The notes below the pieces were generated by a model that was not told the origin of the DNA, ran no database searches, and was given only the letters and a program-made list of their open reading frames with translations. From positions 3,569-67,568 of the forward strand of contig JBBDYD010000191.1 in the NCBI GenBank assembly GCA_040901865.1: DNA of 64,000 nt, given 5' to 3'. Below, piece by piece: positions 25,143 to 33,711 of this stretch (position 1 is the first letter of the stretch; each line of letters opens with the position of its first letter). Source of the stretch: JBBDYD01 sp040901865 (lineage in GTDB: Bacteria > Bacteroidota > Ignavibacteria > UBA10030). A program made the translations under genes and the position numbers.

Positions 25143-26693
25143 ATGCTTCTTCACCAACGATTTATTGAAATAGCGAAACGGTTCGGGAAAAAACCCGCAA
25201 TCGTTGACCGAACGCTGAATCGCCGCGTAACATACTCGAAAGCCCTGATCGGATCTCTTATTCTCTGCGAAAAATTCAAAGTCTTCGACAGCGGCTTCCT
25301 CGGGATTATGCTGCCAACGTCAGTCGGAGCAGTCCTCTCAACCCTGGGGGCTTTAATGAGCGGGCGTGTGCCGGTCATGATCAACTATTCCACGGGTGCC
25401 GCGCAAAACGTCGAATACGCTCAGAAAAAATGCGACTTTCGGACGATCATTACCGCCCGGGCGTTGCTGGAGAAGATAAAATGTCCCGTGGTTCCAGGCA
25501 TGGTGTTCCTCGAAGACATCATGAGCAAAGTAACCCTCGGGGACAAACTCTCCGCCCTCATCAAGTCCAAGCTCCCGTTGTCAATACTCCTCAAGACCCT
25601 CCACGGCGGAACAGAAGATGACGATGTCGTTGTTTTGTTTACGAGCGGGAGTGAAAAGGAGCCGAAGGCGGTCGAGCTAACGCATGCGAACATCGTTTCC
25701 AATGTCGAAAGCATTTCCTCGACGCTGGACATTTCCCATAAAGACATCTTTCTTGCAAACCTCCCCTATTTTCATATCTTCGGTCAAACCGGAAACCTCT
25801 GGGCACCTCTCTATCACGGAATGACATTGGTCAGTTACGCGAACCCCATCGACTATAAGACCATCTGTGATATTGTTCGTGAGGAGCGATGTACCCTGAT
25901 GGTCGGTACGCCGAGTTTTCTGTGGGGCTATGTGCGCAAGTCGGAGCCCGGTGATTTCAAGAGCGTGAGAATAGCCCTGACTGGAGCGGACAAATGTCCC
26001 GACGCGCTGCGCAAGGAATTTCGTGACAAACACTCGATCGAGCTTCTTGAGGCCTACGGGGCGACAGAAACCAGTCCCGGTATCTCCGTGAATACGCCGT
26101 CTGCGAACAAACCCGGAAGCGTCGGCCGGCCCATCCCGGGAGTGAAGGTCCGCATTGAACACTATGAGACAGGCGAGGTGTGTAGACCGGGCGAGATCGG
26201 AAAGATCCTCGTTCAGGGAAAGAACGTCATGAAGGGGTATTTTGATGACTTCGAACAAACATCCCTCCACATTCGTCACGGTTGGTATGACACCGGAGAT
26301 ATGGGATATATGGATGAAGACGGATACCTCTGGCATGTCGGACGGCTAAAGCGATTCCTGAAGATCGGGGGGGAAATGGTGTCGCTCATCCGGGTGGAGG
26401 ATGTTCTCGAACGGTTTCTTCCCCCCGATGTGCTATGCTGTGTTGTTGAAGTTCCTGACCACGTCAAGGGTGCGAAAATCGTCGCTGTCGTAACGCACTC
26501 ACTCGATGAGAAAGCCATCCTGAAACGCATGGCCGACCACCTGCCAAACATCGCTCTTCCGAAGCAATTTGTTGTATTGGAAGACCTTCCCAAGATGGCT
26601 TCGGGGAAAATCGATTTCCGGACAATCACCGATACGGTGCGGGATATCCTGCAGAACCGCATGTCTTCCCCCCTTTCAACCCTCGGAAAATAG
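25143..26693 (+). CDS. AMP-binding acyl-CoA/acyl-ACP synthetase (Aas-like domain)
   Basis: An adenylate-forming ligase of 516 residues with motifs in order: VVLFTSGSEKEPKAVELTHAN (P-loop, shown here in part as TSGSEKEPK), EAYGATETSPG, GWYDTGDMGYMDEDGYL, and the hinge GRLKRFLKIGGEMVSL. The catalytic Lys is in MASGKIDFRT. The hinge wording RFLKIGGEMVSL closely resembles the acyl-ACP synthetase half of the bifunctional Aas protein; no acyltransferase half is attached. It probably activates fatty acids for phospholipid repair. The SnoaL-like gene lies immediately upstream. Confidence 0.88.
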   Translation: MLLHQRFIEIAKRFGKKPAIVDRTLNRRVTYSKALIGSLILCEKFKVFDSGFLGIMLPTSVGAVLSTLGALMSGRVPVMINYSTGAAQNVEYAQKKCDFRTIITARALLEKIKCPVVPGMVFLEDIMSKVTLGDKLSALIKSKLPLSILLKTLHGGTEDDDVVVLFTSGSEKEPKAVELTHANIVSNVESISSTLDISHKDIFLANLPYFHIFGQTGNLWAPLYHGMTLVSYANPIDYKTICDIVREERCTLMVGTPSFLWGYVRKSEPGDFKSVRIALTGADKCPDALRKEFRDKHSIELLEAYGATETSPGISVNTPSANKPGSVGRPIPGVKVRIEHYETGEVCRPGEIGKILVQGKNVMKGYFDDFEQTSLHIRHGWYDTGDMGYMDEDGYLWHVGRLKRFLKIGGEMVSLIRVEDVLERFLPPDVLCCVVEVPDHVKGAKIVAVVTHSLDEKAILKRMADHLPNIALPKQFVVLEDLPKMASGKIDFRTITDTVRDILQNRMSSPLSTLGK

Positions 26694-26799
26694 TCACATT
26701 TTTGCCATTTGGACGCCGTAAGTCTTTTCTAATCATCAGGTTGCGAAACTTTTGGGTGGGTGGAACGTATCTCCTGAAGTACCCTGACCAGGAGAAACC

Positions 26800-28650
26800 A
26801 TGCAACGTAGCCATTCAAAGAATCCGACTTTGTTTGTTCTTGTAATCGCTCTTGCGCTTACAATTCCCGGTGCTGCAATCCATCCGCCCGCAATTACCAC
26901 TGATTCAACTCCGCCAGCACAGCGCGAAATTCTCTCTCTCCGCGATTTCACCGAGGTTGAAGTCAAAGGAGCGGGATTTTCGATCAGCAAAGACGCCCGC
27001 GTCAACATTTCCGCGCTCGGCGGTGGCGACCGTGTATTTTGGCGCGATGTATTTGACGCCGCAGACGAATCGAGAATGTACGCCGCCGGCTGGATCATCA
27101 ATGCCGATACGCGCGAACGAGTGTGGGAAATGACCATGGATAACACAACAGGCAAGACCCACAGCCGGTCGTTCGACGGATCACTCGATCTTAAACGAGG
27201 CTCGTACGAAGTGTACTATGCCGCGCACGGGTACTACCGCAGTTCAACGTTCTCCACCTCGTCGATCAACATCGACCGCCGATCGGAGAAAAACAGCCGG
27301 CGATGGTCGGGTGTGAATTTCTTTGGGTTGTTTTCCGACAACGACTCCAACCTCTATGAAGACTTCATGGAGTATGCCCCGGACTACGGCATCACGATCT
27401 CGGTTGACGAATCCGATGCGTCACAAGTTGAACGGTTCGATGCTCCGCGAGCGTTTCCCAACACGGTGTTCAAGGCGACACGCGTGGGTGATCGGGAAGT
27501 GGTGAAGCGCGCGTTTTTCGTTCAATCCCCCGTAACCTTGTACCTGTACGTTTTGGGCGAAGGGCGAAAGCGGGATGAGATTTTTGATTATGGGTGGATT
27601 GTAAACAGCGCGACGCGTGAACGGGTGTGGAATATGAACGATCGCAACGTCCGGCACGCTGGCGGGGCATCCAAGAACATCCGATGGAGCGGTGAAGTCC
27701 AGCTCGGCCGGGGAACCTATGAGGTGTATTACGTGACGGATGACTCCAATTCGGACGAGGACTGGAATTCCAAGCCGCCGTTCGATCCCTTTAATTATGG
27801 GATCACAATTACGGTGCCGAACGAAGGAGATCGCGGCAAAATCACTCCGACGGAATTTCCAGATCCAGCCTCGAAAGCAATTGTGTCACTCACCAAAGTG
27901 AACGACGATGAATTCGTGAGTGCGGGGTTCACCTTGAAGCAGGAAACCCGCCTCCGGGTCTATGCCATTGGAGAACGCGAGCACGATGACGACATGGCGG
28001 ACTATGGCTGGATTGTCCGGGCAAAAAATCGTGAACGGGTGTGGTCTATGGAAGATCGAGAGACGCTGCATGCCGGGGGAGCAACCAAAAATCGACTTGT
28101 TGACGAAGTGATAACGCTTCCGGCGGGAAGCTACATTGCCTATTACCAGACAGATGGATCCCATGCGTTCGAGGATTGGAATTCCGATCCACCGTTCGAC
28201 GAGGAGTACTATGGAATCACCATTAGCGGGGTCGGCGAACAATTCGATCCGGGGACAGTGACATCGTTCAATGAAGGCGAAGAAGCCAACGTGTTTGCCC
28301 AGTTGATTCGCGTTCGGGATGACCGTCACGTCAGCAAGTCCTTTACCATTGACAAATCGACTCGGGTACGCATCTACGCGATCGGCGAAGGGGTTGACCG
28401 TGAAATGGCGGACTACGGTTGGCTTGAAGATCGGCGCCCGGGGAGGATTGTGTGGGAAATGACGTACGGCATGACGGATTGGGCCGGCGGGGCGCGAAAG
28501 AACCGGACGGTGAGTACAACGCTGATCCTGGAACCGGGCGAATATGAGCTGCATTTCAAGACGGATGGTTCCCATTCTTACAATGATTGGAACGACGATG
28601 CTCCGGACGACCGGATGCATTGGGGAATCACTGTTTATAAAGACCAATAA
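26800..28650 (+). CDS. Secreted protein of four tandem ~137-residue repeats, unknown function
   Basis: I do not recognise a family. A Sec signal (residues 10-25) is followed by four copies of one domain at about residues 48-200, 222-338, 360-476 and 498-613. Each has a beta-rich start (F/L-x-V-Y-A-I/L-GE), DYGW(I/L), RERVWxM, a HAGGAxKN block, a GxYxxYYxTD strand, and an acidic DWNxxPPFD stretch closing in YGITI. The GIT landmarks at 197, 334, 472 and 609 give a 137-138 residue period. Copy 1 carries a ~30-residue insertion. The acidic loops suggest calcium or surface binding, which is inference. A strong terminator follows. Confidence 0.85.
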   Translation: MQRSHSKNPTLFVLVIALALTIPGAAIHPPAITTDSTPPAQREILSLRDFTEVEVKGAGFSISKDARVNISALGGGDRVFWRDVFDAADESRMYAAGWIINADTRERVWEMTMDNTTGKTHSRSFDGSLDLKRGSYEVYYAAHGYYRSSTFSTSSINIDRRSEKNSRRWSGVNFFGLFSDNDSNLYEDFMEYAPDYGITISVDESDASQVERFDAPRAFPNTVFKATRVGDREVVKRAFFVQSPVTLYLYVLGEGRKRDEIFDYGWIVNSATRERVWNMNDRNVRHAGGASKNIRWSGEVQLGRGTYEVYYVTDDSNSDEDWNSKPPFDPFNYGITITVPNEGDRGKITPTEFPDPASKAIVSLTKVNDDEFVSAGFTLKQETRLRVYAIGEREHDDDMADYGWIVRAKNRERVWSMEDRETLHAGGATKNRLVDEVITLPAGSYIAYYQTDGSHAFEDWNSDPPFDEEYYGITISGVGEQFDPGTVTSFNEGEEANVFAQLIRVRDDRHVSKSFTIDKSTRVRIYAIGEGVDREMADYGWLEDRRPGRIVWEMTYGMTDWAGGARKNRTVSTTLILEPGEYELHFKTDGSHSYNDWNDDAPDDRMHWGITVYKDQ

Positions 28651-28679
28651 TCCGTTCGCTATCCTTCGGCGAACATGCG

Positions 28680-28728
28680 GATGCATCGGAGCGGGGACAA
28701 GCAAAGCAGCTCCGGTGCATCTTTTTTT
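28680..28728 (+). terminator. Intrinsic terminator after the four-repeat protein gene
   Basis: GATGCATCGGAGC (28680-28692) pairs with GCTCCGGTGCATC (28709-28721) over 13 bp including one G-T wobble, and is followed directly by seven T (28722-28728). It separates the repeat-protein gene from the L,D-transpeptidase gene. Confidence 0.9.
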
Positions 28729-28755
28729 ATTTCCCTTGCTCGGTTATATTGCTCA

Positions 28756-29220
28756 ATGAACTTCCTTGCCTTCATTCTGATTGCGTTGCCGGCCGCTCAG
28801 GATTTTCAACACCAATCCATCCGGCTCGTCGTTCGCAAGAGTGAGTACGCGCTTTCCGTATTCCGCGGAGATTCCCTCCTCACGACCTATCAAATAGCAG
28901 TGGGGCAGAACTCCGGAGAAAAACAGCGACCGGGTGATAAAAGAACACCGGTTGGAGAGTTCACAATTTCTCAGATTCAAAACTCTGGCACCTGGGTTCG
29001 TGATTTCGGTGACGGAAAAGGTCACGTTCCCGGCGCGTACGGGCCGTGGTTCCTGAGACTCAAGACACCCGGATGGACGGGAATCGGGATTCACGGAACA
29101 CATGATCCCTCCTCCCTCGGTACGATGGCGACTGAAGGATGCATACGGCTCTCCAACGAGAATATCGCGGAACTAAAAAAACTGGTGACCATTGGCACTC
29201 CGGTTGCAATCTCTCCGTGA
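28756..29220 (+). CDS. L,D-transpeptidase (YkuD domain)
   Basis: A secreted single-domain YkuD enzyme of 154 residues that forms 3-3 cross-links or attaches proteins to peptidoglycan. The signal is MNFLAFILIALPAAQ. The catalytic motif is complete: H113 in GIHGTHD and TEGC129IR131L. The substrate-side motif RTPVGEFTI is also present. No peptidoglycan-binding domain is attached. I start at ATG 28756 because longer in-frame starts fall within the upstream terminator. It opens the co-directional block that runs to 36833. Confidence 0.9.
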   Translation: MNFLAFILIALPAAQDFQHQSIRLVVRKSEYALSVFRGDSLLTTYQIAVGQNSGEKQRPGDKRTPVGEFTISQIQNSGTWVRDFGDGKGHVPGAYGPWFLRLKTPGWTGIGIHGTHDPSSLGTMATEGCIRLSNENIAELKKLVTIGTPVAISP

Positions 29221-29296
29221 AATCCCCGATGTGATCCCTCGCAAACAACGCGATTGATTGCATCTCCCTCTATCTTCCCCTATATTCTTCGAAACC

Positions 29297-29770
29297 ATGG
29301 CACTTCTCATTCGACCGGCGCGGGCGGACGATGCCCCCTTGATTGCTCAGTTTAACGCCTTGATGGCCCTCGAAACCGAACACCGCACCTTGGACCACGA
29401 GACGCTGAGGAAAGGCGTGGAGACGGTTGTCCGAGAATCGTCCCACGGAACATATTACGTGGCTGAAATGGATGAAAAAGTGGTGGGGCAACTCCTGATT
29501 ACGTATGAATGGAGTGACTGGCGCAACGGCGTGTTCTGGTGGATTCAAAGCGTGTACGTCCCAGAAGAGTTTCGCGGGCGTGGAGTTTTTAAAGCCTTGT
29601 ACCGGCATGTTGAAAGCATGGCCCGAAAACAGATCGGCGTCTGTGGCCTTCGCCTCTATGTGGAGCATGACAACCAGAGCGCTATTCGGACCTATCAAAA
29701 ACTCGGGATGGAAAAGACGCCGTACGAGCTGTATGAAATTGATTTTGTTCTCGGAAAGGGCTCCCGATGA
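29297..29770 (+). CDS. GNAT family N-acetyltransferase
   Basis: A 157-residue acetyl-CoA-dependent acyltransferase. The acetyl-CoA binding loop is VYVPEEFRGRGVFKALYRHVE (Q/RxxGxG/A type, V-P-E-E-F-R-G-R-G-V-F), and the late Asn/Tyr region is VEHDNQSAIRTYQKLGMEKT. ATG 29297 begins the usual LLIRPARADDAP strand; an earlier in-frame ATG (29258) would add 13 residues without family support. The stop overlaps the methyltransferase ATG. The acceptor is unknown. Confidence 0.9.
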   Translation: MALLIRPARADDAPLIAQFNALMALETEHRTLDHETLRKGVETVVRESSHGTYYVAEMDEKVVGQLLITYEWSDWRNGVFWWIQSVYVPEEFRGRGVFKALYRHVESMARKQIGVCGLRLYVEHDNQSAIRTYQKLGMEKTPYELYEIDFVLGKGSR

Positions 29771-30414
29771 CGTGCTGTAGCGGGCAGGAATGTGCCGGAG
29801 CAAACAGGTTCTTCTCGCGATTCTCGGCAAAATATGCCAAGCGCTTTCGAAAGAAGGGCCTTGAAAAGGTTCAACAGCACCTCCTGAAAGGGATTCAACG
29901 TGCCCCTGTTTCTTCGGCAGAGATACTTGATATTGGCTGCGGCGTTGGTGCACTGCACATTGCTCTCCTCCAGGAGGGAGCCATGCGTGCCACAGGAGTC
30001 GATGCTGCGGTGGGGATGATCAGACAGGCGCGCACATTTGCAAGAGAGCATGGCGTGCTTGAACAGGTCAATTATGTGTTGGGAGACTTCACCCGCGTTG
30101 CAGACGACCTCGCGCCGGCCGACATCACGATTCTTGATAAAGTTGTTTGCTGCTATGAGAACGTTGATGAACTTGTTGGCAAATCGCTTGAGAAAACTCG
30201 TCGAGTCTACGCGCTCAGCATGCCGCGGGAGAGTCTCATTGTGCGCTGGGGGTTCGCGATTGAGATATTCTTTGCAAAACTATTCAAAGCCACCTTCCGT
30301 CCGTACTGGCACAACTGGAAGAACCTTCGCGCCAAGATCACCTCGCGGGGATTCAGGCCCGTCTATGAGAACCGCACAATTCTATGGAGCATCGCTGTCT
30401 TTGAACGCGCCTGA
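29767..30414 (+). CDS. SAM-dependent methyltransferase, class I
   Basis: A 215-residue Rossmann-fold methyltransferase. Motif I is ILDIGCGVGALHIALL, the acidic end of strand 2 is ATGVDAAVGMI, and motif II/III is DLAPADITILDKVVCCY. The N-terminus has an unusual Cys-rich start (TCCSGQECAG) and a basic helix. The C-terminal part has an amphipathic stretch (FAIEIFFAKLFKATFRPYW) that may touch the membrane. It overlaps the GNAT gene by 4 bp and lies 18 bp before the glycosyltransferase gene. Substrate unknown. Confidence 0.85.
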   Translation: MTCCSGQECAGANRFFSRFSAKYAKRFRKKGLEKVQQHLLKGIQRAPVSSAEILDIGCGVGALHIALLQEGAMRATGVDAAVGMIRQARTFAREHGVLEQVNYVLGDFTRVADDLAPADITILDKVVCCYENVDELVGKSLEKTRRVYALSMPRESLIVRWGFAIEIFFAKLFKATFRPYWHNWKNLRAKITSRGFRPVYENRTILWSIAVFERA

Positions 30415-30432
30415 TAGGGTCCCGATTTCCTC

Positions 30433-31740
30433 ATGAATGCACCCGGGTTCCGTTCTTTCGTTCCGCTCGTTCAGTCAGGTGGCCTCATTCTGATCCCAGC
30501 GGCCCTGATTTCGTGCCTGATGCTCGCTTCCCTCGCCCTGGGTACGTTGAATCCCCTCTTTGACGATTCGATGCATCGAACGGGCAAAGGAGCGGACTTC
30601 TTCGCTGTGTATCAAGCCGGAACAAATCTGGTAGAAGGCATCAGCATCTATTCGACAGACCCCGTTCGTCAGGAAGTCCCATACTATTATCCCTACCGAT
30701 ACCACCCTTTTGTCGCTCTCACCATAGGCCTTGCCGCACAGCTTCTTCCTCCGTTCGCTGCTTATGGGGTCTGGATTATCATTGTGGAAATCTTGTTGAT
30801 CGTCAATGCCTTCAAAACGTGGTCACTGTTTCAGGATAAACACCACGCTGCGCTCGCAGTTTCACTCTGGCTCGTTTTCTCTCCACTCTATCTCGAACTC
30901 TTCATGGGACAGTTTTCATTCCTGATGGCAAGCCTGGTGTTCTGGGCGCTTCTGGCCTGGATTCAAGGAGCCCGAACACGAGGCGACACTTGGTGGACAC
31001 TCTCCCTTATCGTGAAGTCCAATTCCGTTCTGTTTGTGCCCGCCCTGTTACGCGAGGGCCGTTGGAAAACGGTTGCCATCGGCGGCGCAGTTGCAGCGGC
31101 CATCGCAATTCCCTATTTCGCAGTCGTACCCGGGACCTATGAGCAATTCGCTCAGAATTACTCGGGCCGGATGACCATGTCAACACTTTTGGGAAACCAG
31201 GGCTTTGCCGCTCTCATTGGCATCGCAATCCTCCGCACCAGCGGACTCTGGACGGATGATCTCCAGGTGCTCGGGCAACGAGTACCGCAAATGGACCAAT
31301 TGATGGAGATTCCATTGCTCCTCTGGACCCTCATGGTCTTGGGCGGCACTCTTCTTATAACGCTCAGGTCAAAACGGAACTCCAATCCGGAAGTCTATCT
31401 CCTCTGGATTCTCGCTTACTTCCTTTTCTACAAGCATGTCTGGGAACATCACTATGTCATGTTGCTGCCAGTGTTTGTCCTCCTCTACTACAGAATGATC
31501 TCAGGCGGACTTTCCCTTTCAAAGAATGTGTTCTGGTGGTCATATGCGGTGATTGCCCTTCCGTCCCTGTTCGTGTTCTTTGATCAATCACCCGTCTTGT
31601 TCGATCCGGAACTTTCGTGGGAGGCCTGGAAGAGCTTTGCCTTTCACGTTCCGAAACCCCTGGCTGTCCTCGTCCTCTTCGTCAGTCTCGGCCGGGAGCT
31701 TCTCGAGCCCTCCGGTTTACCTCCGATCAAATCCCAATGA
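30433..31740 (+). CDS. Polytopic glycosyltransferase, GT87/DUF2029 type
   Basis: A 435-residue integral membrane protein with about ten helices. It has the N-terminal GT-C signature of the DUF2029/GT87 family: GADFFAVYQAG, followed by YYYPYRYHPFVAL. A conserved late KHVWEHHYVMLLP segment is also seen. Such enzymes use polyprenyl-phosphate sugars on the outer face of the inner membrane. The stop overlaps the ATG of the next GT gene (ATGA). The sugar and acceptor are unknown. Confidence 0.85.
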   Translation: MNAPGFRSFVPLVQSGGLILIPAALISCLMLASLALGTLNPLFDDSMHRTGKGADFFAVYQAGTNLVEGISIYSTDPVRQEVPYYYPYRYHPFVALTIGLAAQLLPPFAAYGVWIIIVEILLIVNAFKTWSLFQDKHHAALAVSLWLVFSPLYLELFMGQFSFLMASLVFWALLAWIQGARTRGDTWWTLSLIVKSNSVLFVPALLREGRWKTVAIGGAVAAAIAIPYFAVVPGTYEQFAQNYSGRMTMSTLLGNQGFAALIGIAILRTSGLWTDDLQVLGQRVPQMDQLMEIPLLLWTLMVLGGTLLITLRSKRNSNPEVYLLWILAYFLFYKHVWEHHYVMLLPVFVLLYYRMISGGLSLSKNVFWWSYAVIALPSLFVFFDQSPVLFDPELSWEAWKSFAFHVPKPLAVLVLFVSLGRELLEPSGLPPIKSQ

Positions 31741-33704
31741 CACTTCATCCGCGGGATGTTGTTCTTGTGATAGCAGCTCTTGTTTGTCTGGCTCTCGCCG
31801 TGGCCATGGGATCGTTCGCTTATTATAGCAACGAGAGTTTCGGATTTCCGCTTGACGATCCCTGGATTCATCTGCAATTTGCAGAAAATCTTGCGGAGCA
31901 CGGTGCCTTCTCATACTACAAAGATGAATTGGTCACCTCGGGATCGACGGCGCCGTTCTACACCCTTCTCCTTGCTGCGGGGTTGCTGGTCACGGACAAT
32001 GAAATGGTTCTTAGTTACGTGATTGGCGTTCTGATGTTCCTGGTCGCCATCTTCCTATTCCTCAGGACTGCTGAGCACTCTTTCCGCGGCCGATCATGGC
32101 TTGCGTTTGGCGGAGTGTTCCTCCTTGCCATGGAACCGCGCCTTCACTGGGCGGCGTTGTCGGGGATGGAAACGACACTCTTCGTTGCCCTTCTTCTCGC
32201 TGTGTTCCATTCGTACACGGGTCGAAAACCGGTTGCCTTGGGCATCAGCGCGGGCCTTCTGCTGTGGACACGCCCTGAAGCCGTGATCCTTTTTGGCGCC
32301 CTGATCGCCGATCTTGCGTTCAAGGCTTTTTTCGCAAACCGAACGGAAAAACGAGGGTTTGATGAATACTCCTGGCTGGTGAAAAGCGCCGTGATTGTCC
32401 TATTGCTGGGAGCCGGATACGCGTTATTCAATTTCGTCCTTTCCGGTTCGTTGTTGCCCAACACGTACGCGGCAAAGTTGAAATATTATTCGGGAACAGG
32501 AAGAAATTTCCCGGTTGAAGTGTTCCGTTATCTGACCGACGGTCATCTGATACTCCTCGCACCATTTTGCGGTGTGGGGATGGTCCTGACGATTTTTCAG
32601 CTGGCGAGAGGGAAGCATTCAGTCGGAATCATCCCCCTGCTGTTTGTGATTGGAATGTTTTTGGCGTACTGGATCAAATTACCATACATGTACCAGAACG
32701 GGCGGTATTTGATGCCGGTGCTTCCCTTCTACCTGTTTCTCGGGTTGGTCGGAATAGATTGGCTCATAACAAAGGGGATTGGGTTTCTCAAGTTCTCCGT
32801 TAAGGAAAAATTGATTCCCCGAATCGGACTCGCCCTGCTCGGTATCATCGCCATTCAGTTTGGATACGGTACGTGGAAAGAGCGGAGTTCATACCAGGAA
32901 TCCTGTAAATATATTTCGGACCGTCAGGTAAAAACGGCGCACTGGATTCGCGAACATCTTCCGGAAACAGCTGTCATTGCCACTCACGATGTTGGGGCAA
33001 TTGCCTATTACTCTCAACGGAAGATCGTCGATATGGTGGGTCTTATCACTCCGGAGATGATTCCGCGCATTGGCAACCTGGAATTGCTGAAAGGATTTTT
33101 GCGGGAGCAACATGTAACGCACCTGGCACTTCTTCGGAATTGGTTTGAAGTTGTCAATGTCAATCCCTTGTTTCAAACAAACGAACTCACGCCGGAAATC
33201 ATGGAAGTGTTTGCGTTTGAGCCGGATCGCACTCATTTTACAACGAGCCAGGTTGCTTGGTTGACGTCGACCGGATGGTATTATCTTGCGCGCGGCGATG
33301 TGCGGCAGGGAGGCCCCCTGGTGGAGAAGGCTGTTCAACTCGATTCGCTCTCATCCCGTGCTCATCACCATTTCGGCTGGGCGTTATCGCTGGCCGGGCA
33401 GATCGACAGGGCGGAAGAAGAATTCAGAAAGTCCATAGACCTGCATCCGTCGTACTGGCAGGCACATTTCGCCCTCGCCCAGGTTCCGCTCAGGCGTCAA
33501 CAGCCGGCCGAAGCGATCACGCGGTTACAAAAACTCCTCGCTGCCAATCCGGATATGCTGGCTGTCTATCAATCGATAGCCCAGATTTACGGGCAAATGG
33601 GAGATACAACAAAAGCACGGCGTTCATTGGAGCAATTCCAGAGAGAAATGGAAATGAGAGCAAAGCGGGAAGGCGAGAAACCTTATTCCGGTTTACCTCG
33701 TTAA
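31737..33704 (+). CDS. GT-C membrane glycosyltransferase with C-terminal TPR repeats
   Basis: A 655-residue fusion. The first ~430 residues are a GT39/PMT-like GT-C enzyme with the first-loop acidic pair D40-D41 in FPLDDPWIHLQFAENL and about ten membrane helices. The last ~165 residues form TPR-type helical pairs (RAHHHFGWALSLAGQIDRAEEEF, written here as a region; ITRLQKLLAANPDML). I start at ATG 31737, which overlaps the preceding stop; an earlier in-frame start would run through the neighbouring gene. The TPR tail, expected in the periplasm, could recruit the acceptor. Confidence 0.87.
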   Translation: MTLHPRDVVLVIAALVCLALAVAMGSFAYYSNESFGFPLDDPWIHLQFAENLAEHGAFSYYKDELVTSGSTAPFYTLLLAAGLLVTDNEMVLSYVIGVLMFLVAIFLFLRTAEHSFRGRSWLAFGGVFLLAMEPRLHWAALSGMETTLFVALLLAVFHSYTGRKPVALGISAGLLLWTRPEAVILFGALIADLAFKAFFANRTEKRGFDEYSWLVKSAVIVLLLGAGYALFNFVLSGSLLPNTYAAKLKYYSGTGRNFPVEVFRYLTDGHLILLAPFCGVGMVLTIFQLARGKHSVGIIPLLFVIGMFLAYWIKLPYMYQNGRYLMPVLPFYLFLGLVGIDWLITKGIGFLKFSVKEKLIPRIGLALLGIIAIQFGYGTWKERSSYQESCKYISDRQVKTAHWIREHLPETAVIATHDVGAIAYYSQRKIVDMVGLITPEMIPRIGNLELLKGFLREQHVTHLALLRNWFEVVNVNPLFQTNELTPEIMEVFAFEPDRTHFTTSQVAWLTSTGWYYLARGDVRQGGPLVEKAVQLDSLSSRAHHHFGWALSLAGQIDRAEEEFRKSIDLHPSYWQAHFALAQVPLRRQQPAEAITRLQKLLAANPDMLAVYQSIAQIYGQMGDTTKARRSLEQFQREMEMRAKREGEKPYSGLPR

Positions 33705-33711
33705 GAAGAAC

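Noticed and set aside
28675..28755. Upstream start for the L,D-transpeptidase
   Set aside because: It would run through a strong intrinsic terminator and lose the signal peptide at the N-terminus.
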